Source: Delphinapterus leucas
Lineage: Eukaryota; Chordata; Mammalia; Artiodactyla; Monodontidae
Assembly (NCBI RefSeq): GCF_002288925.2
Contig: NW_022098067.1
Location: 2,593,926 to 2,657,925 of the forward strand
Reading direction: 5' to 3'
Length of the DNA stretch: 64,000 bases
How positions within the stretch are numbered: position 1 is the stretch's first letter; each line of letters starts with the position of its first letter. Below the pieces are notes generated by a model, which was not told where the DNA came from, did not search any database, and worked only from the letters and a program-made list of their open reading frames with translations. Of the stretch, positions 11,558 to 23,685 are shown piece by piece. Both the position numbers and the translations under genes were made by a program.

Positions 11558-12149
11558 AATGAAACAGTTTTGATTGTGAAATCTCAAGTAAGAATGTTGG
11601 TACAAATCAAAGCAAAGCCTTAAAATGTTCAATACTGAATCTATGTTTTTCCCGATATTTGACATTCAAAATCTCTGTATGTGCATTTATTTAACAGCTA
11701 ATGCTTCAGTCAAATGGCCTAGCTCATTGCCCTTGACCTTGTCACTGAAATTAAAATAAATTGTGCTCTTAGATAATTAGAAAAAAGTTATAAAATAATT
11801 AAACACTAATAGTATTTATAAATTACAATTATATTGAACATAGTTACAGATTTGATATTCAACAGTAAACAGAACCACATATCAGCACATATATTTTATC
11901 ACTGATTAAATATTAGGATCCAGAAAAGATTTACCACAGGACAAGGCCTCTCTCTCCAGTCTCATATTCCACCTCTTCTTTTCACTCACACCCCGCCAGG
12001 GTTTTACCATTTCCCTACAGGCCAATAATTTCTATATCTCTTGACCTGCTCAGTCTGAATTTTATTCTGCTTACTTTTACAAAAGAGCTATCTTAGTTTA
12101 TTTTAAATAGAATATTTGTATTATTTTCCTGATTTTATTCATAATAAAT
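11558..12149. other. Single-copy AT-rich DNA
   Basis: No gene or clear repeat recognised. Confidence 0.4.
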
Positions 12150-12560
12150 CCATTGTATAGTGTCTGGAAAATAATTTAAAAAATAAGGAAGAAAGAAAAA
12201 TAATGTCCATCAGTCTTTCCTTCCATACATTAATATTTTGTAATGATATTTTGTTTTTTAACATACTTTTTAAAACTGTGTATATTAAATTGTTCTATTT
12301 TAACTATTTTTAAAATCATGATTTTTGATGGTTGCATGATATTTTACTCTATGGATTTATCATATTTTGTGTAAGAACTCCCCTATTATTGGACTTTTAT
12401 ACTGATTAAAATTCTTTAATAAGAAAGAGGTATCCAATTACATAAATATTTGTTACTTGGAGATTTTTACAGGATGTATTCCAATAAAAGCAATTACTGA
12501 GCAAGACTATACATGATTTAGACCACATAATGCATTTTCCAAGCCCCTTATCCTAAGTTT
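12150..12560 (-). mobile_element. Ancient L1M-like fragment, antisense
   Basis: Phrases 'gatggttgcatgatattttactctatggatttatcat' and 'aactcccctattattggac' follow the antisense order of the ORF2 end of old mammalian L1M elements. Strongly diverged, so boundaries are rough. Confidence 0.5.
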
Positions 12561-13439
12561 AATTGTAGTGGATACTATTATTTCTTTATGAGATTACCCA
12601 ACTCACTACGTCCTTTCCTATAAAAACTGGATATAAATTTAATTTTACTTGATGAATATGAAAAAGTACATGCTACATACGTGTCATATTATTAATAATT
12701 TATATCTTTCCTGTGGTTTTTCTGTTTATATCTTGCAACCATATTTCAATTGGTGTTTTAATTAATTAATTAATGTCTTTATATAGTAATACTATTATCA
12801 TGTGCTGGATTATCTACCACTAACTAAGTGTCATTTCCCCCTTCTATGTGCTCCTCTATATATTAGGGGTTGGAAATCTGGGAACTATATTTCCCAGAAT
12901 GTCTGCTTGCTATTTAGTTAGATTATAGCAATGTGAAAAATTCACACATATTTGGAATCAGAAAGAAAAGTCATTGGTGCTTTTGCTGCAGTAGGCATGT
13001 GGTCTCCAATAGACTACCGGCATAAAATGTTACCAAAGGTTTCTGAACATTCATTTACAAAGTGCCCACTTTGGTTCCGTAGGCAACTGTTATTTTAAAG
13101 TGTGGCATCTGACACTTCCAGTACTTTCTGGTTTCCTAAACATTGCTAGTTCTGACTTTCAATCCTCCAACCCCTCAGATTTCTTATACTAAATCCTACC
13201 TTGCTTGTATTAAATCTTATGTTCATATTTTCTTATATGTCTCACTGTTATATTAATCATTTGCCTCAAATGGTTCTTAGTTTACTTTTTATCTTTTAAA
13301 TTTTGTTCATAATTTCAAGAAAGTTTTATTTTTTAAATATGTAAAAACCTAGTACATCTTTTTCATTAAAGCTTCTTTAATTAAGAAAATTCTTTAAAAT
13401 TCAAAATTTTTGCACACATTGTACAGATGTAATTGTTTT
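12561..13439. other. Single-copy DNA, no gene seen
   Basis: AT-rich, with short taat runs near 12760. No repeat or coding signal could be supported. Confidence 0.4.
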
Positions 13440-14329
13440 GAGGTGAAGCTTTTGAGATACATTAGCTAAACTGTTGCCTTATTACAACTGAACCTTTTGG
13501 AATATTTCCTTTAAACAAGGACATTATCCTAATGTCCTTATACATAGTAAAACCATCAAAATCAGAAAATGAACATTGATACATTATACGATGCTATGTA
13601 ATTCTTAGATTTCATATAATTTTCATCAATTACCTCAACAATGCCCTTTACAGCAGAAGGTTCCAGTCCAGAATCCTATGTTACGTTTATTTGATTTCCC
13701 TTTATTCTACTCAAATCTGGAATACTTTCTTAATCTTTCTTTGGCTGTCATGATTTTTATACTTCTAAATACTGGAAGAAATTTATTTTGTAGAATGTTC
13801 CTGAATTTGGGTATTTCTGATTGTTCCTTATGAATAGATAACGTTATCCATCTTTGCAAGGAATATCATAGAAGTATTATTAATGTGTTCTTTATAAAAT
13901 TATCCTTATATTGCATGTAAGATGACATATAATTTCTATTTGTTTTACTACTGGTGATATTAACTTTGGTCACTTGATTAAGAGGTGTTGCCCAGGCTTC
14001 TCCAAAGTGTGTCTATGGCTCTATGAGCAATATCTTGCTGTTCTGCATAAGAAAATATTTGGGGTTTATCCTGTGTGTTTTCTCTGCCCTAGGACTGGAG
14101 TCAGTAATTTCTCCAAGGAGTCCTGATTCATTGTAGCAATGACATTTAGAAAAAAATATGGAAACTATGTTTTCTCATTGCTATTAGGGTGTAGTAGCTC
14201 CAGATCCTGCCATATGATAGAACTAGGATATATCTATATGTCTATATCTGTACATATATCATTTATCCATCAAAAACCACAGTTTCACTGTATCTCCAAT
14301 TCAATCAGCACCATATGGCTCATTTCTAG
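13440..14329 (-). mobile_element. Ancient L1M 3' UTR, antisense
   Basis: A long ordered match to the antisense of old L1M 3' UTRs: 'aaacaaggacattatcctaa', 'catcaaaatcagaaaatgaacattgataca', 'cccctttacagcag'-like text, 'ggctgtcatgatttttatac', 'gtagaatgttcctgaatttggg', 'ctggtgatattaactttggtcacttg' and 'ctccaaggagtcctgattc'. L1 3' UTRs are non-coding, so the open frame at 14139-14354 is chance. Confidence 0.75.
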
Positions 14330-14680
14330 TTTTTTTCCTTCTAGTTTTTATTGAGATATAATTGACATATAGCACTGCATAGGTTTAAAGTGCACAGCAT
14401 AATGATTTGACTTATATACCTCATGAAATGACTACCATAGTAAGTTTAATGAACAGCAGTCATCTCATATAGATACAAATAAAAGAAAGAGAACTCTAAG
14501 GATTTACTCCACATTTTTCATATATCATAAAGTAGTGTTAATTATATTTATCATGTTGTACATTTCATCCTTAGGACTTATCCATTTTATAAGTGGAAAT
14601 TTGTACCTTTGGCTAACTTCTTCCAATTCCTCCTCCCACCACACCCCCATCTCTGTAAATCTGATCTCTTTTTCTATGAG
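14330..14680 (-). mobile_element. L1MA-like 3' end fragment, antisense
   Basis: Begins with 'tttttattgagatataattgacatatag', the antisense of an L1MA-type 3' end, and continues through 'tcatcccttaggactt'-like and 'gtacctttggctaac' phrases. It stops where a second L1 3' end begins at about 14681, so it is a truncated older copy beside a younger one. Confidence 0.75.
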
Positions 14681-15140
14681 ATTTTTTGTTTGTTTGTTTA
14701 TTTCTGAAGTATAATTGACCTACAGCACTATGTTAGTTCTTGATGCACAACATAGTGATTTGCTTTGTCTATATGTTTCAAAATTATCACCAGGATAAAT
14801 CAAGTCACCATCTGTCACCATACAAAGATATTACATAATTATTGACTATATTCCCCACATGGTACATTTCATACCCATGATTAAGTTTGTACCTCTTAAT
14901 TACCCTCATCTATTTATCTCATTCCCTTACCCCCATCACCTCTGGCAACCACCTGTTTGTTAACTGTATCTAAGACACTGTTTCTGTTTTGTTATTTCTG
15001 CTCATTTTTTTTTAATATTCACAAATAAATGAAATCATATGATATTTATATTTCTCTGACTTATTTCAGTTACCATAATACCTTCTAGGTCCATCCATGT
15101 TGTTGTAATTGGCAAGATTTTATACTTTTTATGGCTGACT

Positions 15141-15168
15141 AAATATATATATATACACACACACACAC
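15141..15168. repeat. (TA)n(CA)n microsatellite in L1
   Basis: Short compound dinucleotide run inside the ORF2 end region of the antisense L1. Confidence 0.85.
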
Positions 15169-15845
15169 CTCTTTGTCTTTATCTACTCATATATCAATGG
15201 GCACTTAAGTTAGTTCCATACTTTGGCTATTATAAATAACACTGGAATGAACATGGGAGGCCCATATATCTTTTTTGAATTTGTGCTTTTGTTTTCTTCA
15301 GATAAATACCTAGAAGTGGAATTGAGGGATCATATGGTAGTTCTATCTTTAATTTTTTGAGGAACTTCCATGTTGTTTTCAATAGTGACTGTACCAATAT
15401 ACATTCCTACCAATAGTACATGACATTCTCTTTTCTCCACATCCTTGTCAACACTCGTTATTTGTTGTCTTTTTGATAACAGCCATATGGACAGATGTGG
15501 GGTGATATCTCATTGTAGTTTTGATTTGCATTTCCTTGAGGACTAGTGATATTGAACATCTTTTCATGTGTCTGTTGATCATCTGTGTATCTTCTTTGGA
15601 GAAATGTCTATTCCTGTCCTCTGCCCAATTTTGAATTGGGCTGTTCAGTTTTTTAATATTGAGCTGTATGATTTCTTATATATTTTGGATATTACCCCTT
15701 GTAGGGTATATCATTCACAAATATCTTCTAGCATTCAGTAGTCTTTTCCTTTTTTGACAGTTTTCTTCAATGTGCAAAATCTTTTTACTTTGATGTAGTC
15801 ACATCTATTTATTTTTGCTTTTGTTTCCACTGTCTGAGGACATTT

Positions 15846-15868
15846 TATATATATATATATATATAAAA
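15846..15868. repeat. (TA)n microsatellite in L1
   Basis: About 11 TA steps inside the antisense ORF2 remnant. Confidence 0.85.
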
Positions 15869-16852
15869 AGAATATTGCTAAGACCAATGTCAAAGAGCAT
15901 GCTAACTATGATTTTTTGGTAGAAGCTTTATGGTTTCAGGTCTTACATTTAACTTTTTAATCCATTCTGTGTTTATGTTTGTGTATGTTTTGAGAAAGCA
16001 GTCTGGTTTGATTCTTTTGCCTGTAGTTATCCAATTTTCCCAACACCATTTATTGAAGAGGCTGTCTTTTCTCCATTGTATATTCTTACATCCTTTGTCA
16101 TAGATTAATTGACCATATAAACATGAGTTCATTTCTAGGCTCTCTATTCTGTTCTATTGATCTATGTGTCTGTATTTGGCCATTACCATACTGTTTTGAT
16201 ACTGCAGCTTTGTAGTATAGTTTGAAATCAGGGAATGTGATGCCTTCAGCTTTTTCTTCTTACTTAAGATTGTTTTGGCTATTCTGGGTCTTTTGTGTTT
16301 ACATACAAATTTTAAAATTACTCATTCTATTTCTGTGAAAAATGCCCTTGAGATTTTTTGAGAGGTTGCTTTGAATCTGTAGATTGTCTTGGGTAGCATG
16401 GCCATTTAAACAACATAATTCTTCCAATCCAAAACACAGTATGTCTCTCCATTTGTAGTGTTGTCTTCAATTCATTTCAACAGTGTTTTATAGTTTTCTG
16501 AGTACAGTTTTTTACCTCCTTAGTTATATTTATTCCTAGGCATTGTATTCTTTTTGATAAAGTTGTAAATGGGATTGTTTTCTTAAATTCTCTTTCTGAT
16601 AGTTTATTGTTAGTGTGTAGAAACAACAGATTTCTTTATAATAATTTTGTATCCTGCAGCTTTAGTGAATTCATTGAAGTATTCTAATAGTTTTTTCTGA
16701 AATGAGTGTGCATTCTACTGCTTTTGGATGGAATGCTCTATATAGATCTCTTAAGTCCACCGGATCTAATGTGTCATTTAAGACCTGTGTCCTTATTGGT
16801 TTTTCTGTCTGGAAGATCTATTTATGTAAGTGGGATATTAAAATCCCCTACA

Positions 16853-17055
16853 GGGCTTCCCTGGTGGTGCAGTGGTTGAGAGTCTGCCTGCCGATGCAGG
16901 GGACACGGGCTCGTGCCCTGGTTCGGGAAGATCCCATGTGCCGCAGAACGGCTGGGCCCATGAGCCACAGCCCCTGAGCCTGCACGTCCTGAGCCTGTGT
17001 TCTGCAATGGGAGAGGCCACAACAGTGAGAGGCCTGCATACCGGAAAAAAAAAAA
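16853..17055 (+). mobile_element. CHR-2-type SINE
   Basis: Complete copy with A-tail, flanked by the target-site duplication aaatcccctaca (16841-16852 and 17056-17067). The B box is changed to ggctcgtgcc, a loss of the invariant T. It lies in the endonuclease part of the antisense L1 and is therefore younger than it. Confidence 0.96.
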
Positions 17056-17688
17056 AAATCCCCTACATTATTGTGTTAATGTCAATTTCTCTGTTTATGA
17101 CTATTAATATTTCCTTTGTTTATTGAGGTGCTGCTATGTTGGTTTCATATATATTTACAATTGTTATATCTTCTTGTTGGATCAATCCCTTTATCATTAA
17201 ATATTGTCCTTCTTTACCTCTTGTTACAGTCTTTGTTTTAAAGTTTATTTTTTAATGATATAAGTATTTCTCAACCAGTTTTTTTTAATTTCCATTTTCA
17301 TGGATTAACTTTTTCCACCCCCTCACTTTTGGTCTCTGCGTGTCTTTAGATCTGATGTGAGGCTCTTGTATGCATCACATAGATAGCTCTTATTTGTTTT
17401 ATTTCTTTGTTTTCATTTTTTTCCCATTCAGCCACTCTGTGTCTTTTGATTGGACCATTTTGTTCATTTACACTTAAAGTAATTATTGATAGGTATGTAC
17501 TTTTTTGCCACTTTGTTTACTTTTTTGTTGTTTTCGTAATTCTTTTTTGTTCTCTGTTCTTCTTCTATCCTTTTCCCTTGTGATTTGATGATTATGGTCG
17601 GTGATATGTTTGGATTCCTTTCCCTTTTCTGCATGTGTACCTTTTATAGATTTTTGGTTTGTGATTACCATGAGGTAATATCTATAGC

Positions 17689-17714
17689 AATCTATCTATC
17701 TATCTATCTATCTA
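17689..17714. repeat. (ATCT)n microsatellite
   Basis: Six tetranucleotide units in the inter-ORF region of the antisense L1. Confidence 0.9.
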
Positions 17715-17989
17715 CGTGATTATTGTAAGTTGACCTCTTAAATTCAAATACACTTTAACATTCCTGCATTTTTAATCTTCCCCTCATGTTTAATGTTTTT
17801 GACATATATTTTACACCTTTTATTGTTCCTTATCTACTTATTGTGGATATATATATGATTTTGCTACTTTTGTCACTTAACTTTCCTACTAGCTTTATAA
17901 GTGTTTAGTGTATATTTGTCATTATCAATGAGATTTCTCTTTTCATACTTTTCATATTTCTAGTTGTGGTCTCTTCTTTTTCACTTAGA

Positions 17990-18900
17990 GATGTCTCTTT
18001 AACATTTCTTGTACAGTCAGTTTAGTGGTGCTGAACTCGTTTGGCTTTTGCGTGTCTGTAAAACTCTTTATCTTTCATTGAAATCTGAACAATAGCCCTT
18101 TTATTAGAGTATTCTTGGTTGTAATGATAGGTTTTTTTCTTTCATAGTTTTACAGATATAGTGCCACTCCCTCTGGTCTGCAAAATTTCCACTGAAAAGT
18201 CAGCTTATAGCCTTATGGGAGTTCCCTTGTACATAACCTGTTGCTTTTCCCTTGCTGTTTTTAATATTATCTTTATCTTTAATTTTTGCCATTTTTATTA
18301 CAATGTGTCATTGTGGACTTCTTTGTGTTGATCTTGTTTGAGATCCTCTGTGATTCTTGCCTCTTGATGTCTGTTTCTGTTCACAGGCTAGGGAAGATTT
18401 CAGCTATCGTGCTTTCAAATAAATTCTCTGTCCCTTTCTCTCTCTTCTCCTTCTGGGACTTCTATAATGTGGATGTCAGGACACTTGATGTTGCTTCAGA
18501 GGACTCTTAAACTGTCCTCATTTTTTAAATTCTTTTTTTCTTTTTCTGTTCAGCTTGAATGATTTCCACTACTCTGTCTTCCAGTTCACTGATCCATTCA
18601 TCTGTATCATCTAATCTACTGTTGCTTCCTTCTAATGTATTTTTATTTAACTATTTTATTTTTCAGGTTTGTTTGCTTTTTCTTTATATTTCCTAATTCT
18701 GTTAAACTTCTCAAAATTTTCATTCATTCTTTTCCAAAGTTCATTGAACATCTTTATGATCTTTACCTTGAAATCTTTATTGGGCAGATTGTTTATCTTA
18801 GCTCTTCTTCTGGGATTTTATCTTGTTCCTTCTTGTAAAAACATTCCTTTGTTGCCTTATTTTGCCTGAGGGCCTATTTTTCTTCTTATTTATTAGGTAA
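17990..18900 (-). pseudogene. L1 ORF1 remnant
   Basis: Antisense landmarks of ORF1 occur in order. The 3' end sits near 'cagtttagtggtgctgaac', the conserved C-terminal domain near 'gggagttcccttgtacat' and 'ccctctggtctgcaa', and the coiled-coil part near 'tctgtcttccagttcactgatccattc'. Stops and frameshifts occur throughout. Intact ORF1p would be a trimeric RNA-binding chaperone. Confidence 0.65.
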
Positions 18901-19196
18901 GATGGATACATTTTCTTATCCTGGAGAAGTGGCCTTATATGGAAGATGTCCTCTGGGGTTCAGCAGCACATTTCCCTCTGTTAACCAGAGGTATATGCTC
19001 TAGGAGTACCCCCTATGTGAACTGCATGGGCCCTTCTGTTGTAGTGGGATCATCTACTGTGGGTACACTGGTAGGCATGAGTCATCCCTGGCCTGGTTGC
19101 TTGCCATGCCTTGCCTAGTGTGGAGGCTACTGGCTGATTGTGGGTAGTGCTAGGTCCTGGGTGTCTGGCTTTGGGTCAGGGGTCTTGGGGTTTGTG

Positions 19197-19650
19197 TCAG
19201 CTTGCTGGTGTGCAGGGCTGGGCCCTAGGGTGGCTGGTTGTGGAGCCCTGGGGGGGGTTCTCAGGCTGGTGTTAGCCCACTGGTAGGTAGATCTTGGGCC
19301 CAGTGTGGCTGACTATTGGACCAAGGATCCCAGAGGTGGTGTCAGTGTGCTGGGGGGACCAGTGTCTGGAGCTAATGCTGGACCACTGGTGCATGCGGTT
19401 GGATCCTGGGGCTGCTGGTTGAGGGGCCAAGGTGTCTTGGGGTTGCTGTCAGCCCACTGGTGGATGGAGCTGGGTCTTGGGGTCTCTGACTGTGGGTCTT
19501 GGAGCTGGTGTTGGCTTGCTAGTGGTTTGAGCTGGGGTTTGACACAGCTAGATGTGGGGTCCTGTGAGTCCTTGGACTAGTGCCAGCCCACTGGTGAGCA
19601 GGACTGGGTCCTGGGTCCTCTGGTGGGTGGTTCTGGATCCAGGGCCCTCT
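19197..19650 (-). repeat. Tandem ~70-bp monomers in L1 5' UTR
   Basis: The phrase 'cagcccactggtgg' or a variant recurs with starts at about 19197, 19272, 19342, 19376, 19449, 19511 and 19583, mostly 60-75 bases apart. Each is followed by variants of 'gagctgggtcctggg' and 'ctgactgtgg'. This looks like a monomer-type L1 promoter, as known from rodent L1s, here in the 5' UTR of the antisense L1. Units are diverged, so the array is old. Confidence 0.65.
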
Positions 19651-20190
19651 GGTGGTCAGAGCCTGGTCCGGGGGCTACTGGGAAGTTAAGGAGTACCTAC
19701 AGCTGCTTCTGGCCTTCTTGTGGGTGAAGGTGTATTACTGTATAGCTGGCTGCTTGGCCTTGGGTGCCCCAGGGCTGATACTAACCAGCTGGTTGGTGGA
19801 GTTGTGTTCTGGCACTACAAAGATAGAGAGAGGACTCCAAAATATTGCTTATGAGCACCAGTGTCCCTATGGTAGAATGAGCTCCCTAGAATGGCTACTA
19901 CCAATGTTTACATCCTCAGAGTGAGTCTCCGTTGCCTTTGGTCTCTCTGAAAGGTCCTCCAAGATTAACATGTGGGTTTGACACAGGCTCCTTTCAAATT
20001 ACTTCTTCATCCCTGGGTCTTGAAGTATGTGAGATTTTGTGTATGCCTTTAAGAATGGAGTCTCTTTTTCCTACAGTTCTCTGGCTTTGCTGAAAAGCAA
20101 GTGCCTCACACCTTCAAAGCCGCACATTCTGGTGGCTCATCTTCTAGAGCAGGACTCCCACACTGGGAAGCCCAATGAGAAATCTGCCTC

Positions 20191-20739
20191 CTATGAACCT
20201 AAATATATTTACTCAATTGATCAATTCATATGTTAGTAACTAATCCTGTTGTTGTACAGACAAAATCCTCACCCCACTACAGCTAAGACACTTTACATGG
20301 GATGCCATAGCTCTACCCATTGATTGACTTTATCACCTTGCCTGAAATTTAACACTATATACTAAGCCAGTCACCATGCCCTCTTCACTGGACTTAGCCT
20401 TGGCCTTGCTATGCCAGGGCACTACTGTCACTCATGCATGGAAATTTTACTCACTCTACTAAGACTCTAACATCCTTCACACAACTACCCTCCTGCACTT
20501 CTCTCCTCATCTTGGAGTTTGACCTCCCACAAACACTCACTCTACTCAGGTTCTGATATACCTTATTAAGTTGCCAAAGCTCAACAACTCTCACCACAGA
20601 TACACCACTTACTTAGTAAGCACCAGCTGATTTTTGGTGTTAGACTGAATTGCCCAGGAAGAGTAAGAATTTTTTTTTCCTACTTAAAAAGCCCTTACCC
20701 ACTTTAGTATCAGTTAAACATTTACAACACCTTATAATT
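20191..20739. other. Unassigned DNA between two L1s
   Basis: About 550 bases not recognised as L1 or any other family. It may be further 5' UTR of the L1 at 14681 or original target DNA. No gene seen. Confidence 0.4.
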
Positions 20740-22840
20740 GAAAATTTTTGATTATTTACATTTAATAAGATTATTGATATGGTTGAGTTTAAATACAGTG
20801 TCTTGCTGTTTCTTTTCTGTATATCCTGTTCCTGAATTTATTTTTCCATTTTCTCCTCCTTTGGATTATTTGCTTATAATTTATATTATAACATATTTAT
20901 ATGTTTTCCTTTTATCAACTTTGTTGGTTTATTAGCAATAACTATCTGTGTTGTTACTGGAATTGTTGATTTAACATGTATACTAAACACCTCCACCTTA
21001 TCAGCTTGCCTCCAATTGATAGTATACCATATCATGAATGGTATAAGAACCTTTTATTTATAATGGTGTACTTTCATTTCTTTTCTCCTAGCCTCTGTAT
21101 TATTGTTGTCAAACATGTATTTCTACATGTTATAAACCCAACAACATAGTGTTATTATTTTTCCTTAAACAGTTATTTATCTCTTAAAAATTTTAAGTAG
21201 AATGATGTCTTTTATTTTTATCAATGTAGTTACAATTACTGGTGTTTATTCATTTGTGTCATTATTTTCTCCTCTTTAACATTTCTTATTTGTAGATCTG
21301 CTGTTGATAAATTATTTCCGCTTCTATATGTGCAACTATTATTTCACCTGCATTTTGAAAGTTTTTTTCTTGATATAGATTTCTAGTTAGACAGCATTTT
21401 AAAATTTCAGTATATTGAACATATTCTTTCACTGTCTCTGGCTTACAATTTTCTGACAAGAAATCTGCTATCATTTTTATCTTTTTACCACCAGTGGTAC
21501 TGTGCTTTTTTTCTGGCTGATTTTAAGAATTTATCATCATTGGCTTTAAGCAAGTTGATTATATGTTTCCTGATATATTTTCTTAATTTCCCTTGTGCTT
21601 GAAGTTCACTGAGGTTCTTGGATCTCTGTGTTTACAGTTTTAGCAATTTTGAAAAATAAACTGGACATTATATTTTGCAAGTATACTTTTTGTTTCTCTG
21701 TTTCCTCCTCTTCAGGAACTTAAATTACATATATATTGGGTTTCTTGCAATTGTCCCACTGTTCACTGAATCTCTGTTAATGTTTTCCTTAGTCTTTCTT
21801 TTTCTATGTGTGCATAATTTTGGACAGTTTTTAATCACTATATCTCCAATCCTTGCTTCTGCAATACTTTAACTTCTCTCCATCCAGGTTATTGTTTTTT
21901 TTTTTTATTGGAGTATAGTTGCTTTACTTTGTTGTGTTAGTTTCTGCTGTACAGCAAAGTGAATCAGTTATAGGTATACCTATGTCCACACTTTTTTAAG
22001 ATTTCCTTCCCATTTAGGTCACCACAGATCATAAAGTAGAGTTCCCTCAGGTTATTTTTTCATCTCAGACATTACTTCAACTCTAGAAGTTTGAATTAGG
22101 TCTTTTCAATATCTTTCACTTTTCTGCTTATCATGTTCAATTTAGCTTTGTTAAATACATAATAAATTATATAACTATTGTGATGTCTTTATCTATATAT
22201 TCTAACATCTGTAATTTTTTCAGGGCCAGTTTTGACTGATTAATTTTCTCCTTATTATGTATTGTATTTTCTTGTTCCTTTTCTTGCTGGTAACTATGTA
22301 TTCGATGCCAGCCACTGCTAATTTTGTCTTCTTGGGTGCTGAATATTTTTGTACTTCTACCTATATTCATGAGCAGTTAATTTATGTGAAAATTATTTGA
22401 TCCTTTTGGTTTGTTTTTTAAGACTTTGTAGGTAGGAGGAGCTTTTAGTTTAAAGTTAATTTTACCCCATTTATGGAAAAAGTCCCTTCTTAGTACTGTA
22501 TCCACATACTCAACATGTAATGAGTGATGAGGGTTTCCATTCTTGCTGTTGGGAACAGGTGCTATTTCTGGCCCAGTGTTAGTTCCTCTGTTTCCTCTAC
22601 TTCTTTTGGATGTTTTTTTCCCATGGTCTCTGGTTCCTCACATGAATGCACTTAGCTGAGACTTGATGGAACTTTCTGCACTTCTCAAAATCTCTCTCCC
22701 TTTCTCTCTCTCCATCTCTCCCTGTCCCCCTCCCTCCTCTCTTTCTGCAGCTGTCTCCTCTCTGTGGTTTTTACATTTGTTGGTTTTGAGCAGAAGGAAA
22801 AATCCAACTTCTCTTACTCCACAATGGCCATAATGAATCA
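20740..22840 (-). mobile_element. Ancient L1M 5' half, antisense
   Basis: A long ordered match to the antisense of old L1M elements, from the ORF1/ORF2 junction back to the 5' UTR: 'tggattatttgcttataat', 'gttataaacccaacaac', 'acaagaaatctgctatc', 'gcttgaagttcactgagg', 'tttgactgattaattttctcc', 'gggtgctgaatatttttgtac', 'gggaacaggtgctatttctgg' and a CT-rich stretch at 22686-22747. A short younger L1 fragment interrupts it at 21894-22047. All reading frames are destroyed. Confidence 0.8.
21894..22047 (-). mobile_element. Short 5'-truncated L1 insertion with target-site duplication
   Basis: A 154-base antisense L1 3' end ('attggagtatagttgctttac') preceded by a T-run. The 9-base duplication caggttatt flanks it at 21885-21893 and 22048-22056. 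It is inserted into the ancient L1M. Confidence 0.88.
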
Positions 22841-23435
22841 GGAGCCAATCAAAACCCTTTTAAGGTATACTAAAATATACCACTTTTTAGAAATATAAGC
22901 CATTTGGCATTTTGTAATCTGAATTTGAAAATGAGAGAGGGCAATTATGAGGCAAACTAGGAGTTTATCATAAATTCACAATTTAAAAAATTACATATTA
23001 TAAATTTTAGGTTTACATATTTTTGAAGCAATTCAATTGAAAAAATGGGAATGATAAAAATTGAAACATTTAAAAAACTTGTACAAATTACCCTGGCATG
23101 ATAACTATCTTAATTTGAGTTTTTCTGAATGCAGAGACTTAGTCAAGGGCTTATGTGGAACTAAATTTTTGGAAGTTGATTCATTCATCTTATTTATTCT
23201 ATTTCTCAGCAGTTGCCTTAATTTTCTCCTTATTTTGAAATACAAAACATCTTCGGAGTTTTAGAAGAAGAATCTATTAGGTTGCATATTTGAGTCTCAT
23301 GCTCAAAGTTAGAATTCACTCTGCAGTCTAAGAGAGGTGGTGCTGATCCACTGTTTGTAGATGTTGTATTTCACATTAATTTGAGAACCTGGTTTCAGTG
23401 AAGTATGAAAGGATTTTTCTTTTTAGAGTCAGAAT
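22841..23435. other. Single-copy DNA, no gene seen
   Basis: AT-rich with no recognisable repeat or domain in the short open frames. Confidence 0.4.
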
Positions 23436-23439
23436 CATG

Positions 23440-23685
23440 AGTGTCCAAATCATAAATCTTGAAGTCATTCTGCCTAAATTCAAATTTAGACTCTTTTATA
23501 CTAGCTATGTGCATTCAGACCTGCTATTTAACCCCTGTGTACTTCAACTTTCTTATCTATAAATTGGAGATAACTATACTACCCTATCTCATGGAATTGG
23601 TGTAAAGATTAAATGATTCAATAAATGTAAAGCACTTAGAAAAGTACTTAGTAAGCATACAAAAATGTCTGGCTATTAGGATTTT
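23440..23685 (+). mobile_element. MIR SINE
   Basis: Near-complete MIR in + orientation, with ordered landmarks 'aagtcattctgcctaaattcaaat', 'tagctatgtgcattc', 'ttcttatctataaattggagataact', 'tctcatggaattggtgtaaagattaaatga' and 'gtaaagcacttagaaaagtacttagtaagc'. tRNA-derived and ancient, shared by all mammals. Confidence 0.9.

Larger units (their letters stand above)
14980..17480 (-). pseudogene. L1 ORF2 remnant lacking the RT core
   Basis: ORF2p normally combines an AP-type endonuclease, a reverse transcriptase and a Cys-rich C-terminus to copy L1 RNA into genomic DNA by target-primed reverse transcription. Here the endonuclease part (about 16700-17480) joins directly to the distal ORF2 part (14980-16697). 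The F-A-D-D catalytic box region is missing and a SINE splits the endonuclease. An open stretch at 15902-16132 matches the ORF2 segment rich in [14 protein letters not shown] residues. Confidence 0.7.
14681..20190 (-). mobile_element. Old near-full-length L1, antisense, reverse transcriptase region deleted
   Basis: Runs antisense from a 3' end ('tttctgaagtataattgacc') through the ORF2 C-terminus (14990-16200) and thumb-side ORF2 to about 16697. It then jumps to endonuclease-region sequence ('gagtgtgcattctactgc'). By comparison with the antisense L1 at 56436-62231, about 1.5 kb holding the reverse transcriptase core is absent. The endonuclease, ORF1 (about 17990-18900) and a GC-rich 5' UTR with ~70-bp tandem units follow. 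A SINE sits at 16853-17055. Many stops and frameshifts. Confidence 0.8.

Noticed and set aside
17689..17714. CRISPR-like short repeats at this and other tetranucleotide runs
   Set aside because: They are uninterrupted microsatellites with no spacers in a mammalian genome.
19305..19924. Open frames of 90-91 codons rich in Gly, Trp and Val
   Set aside because: They fall in the tandem-repeat 5' UTR of an antisense L1; composition comes from the repeat unit.
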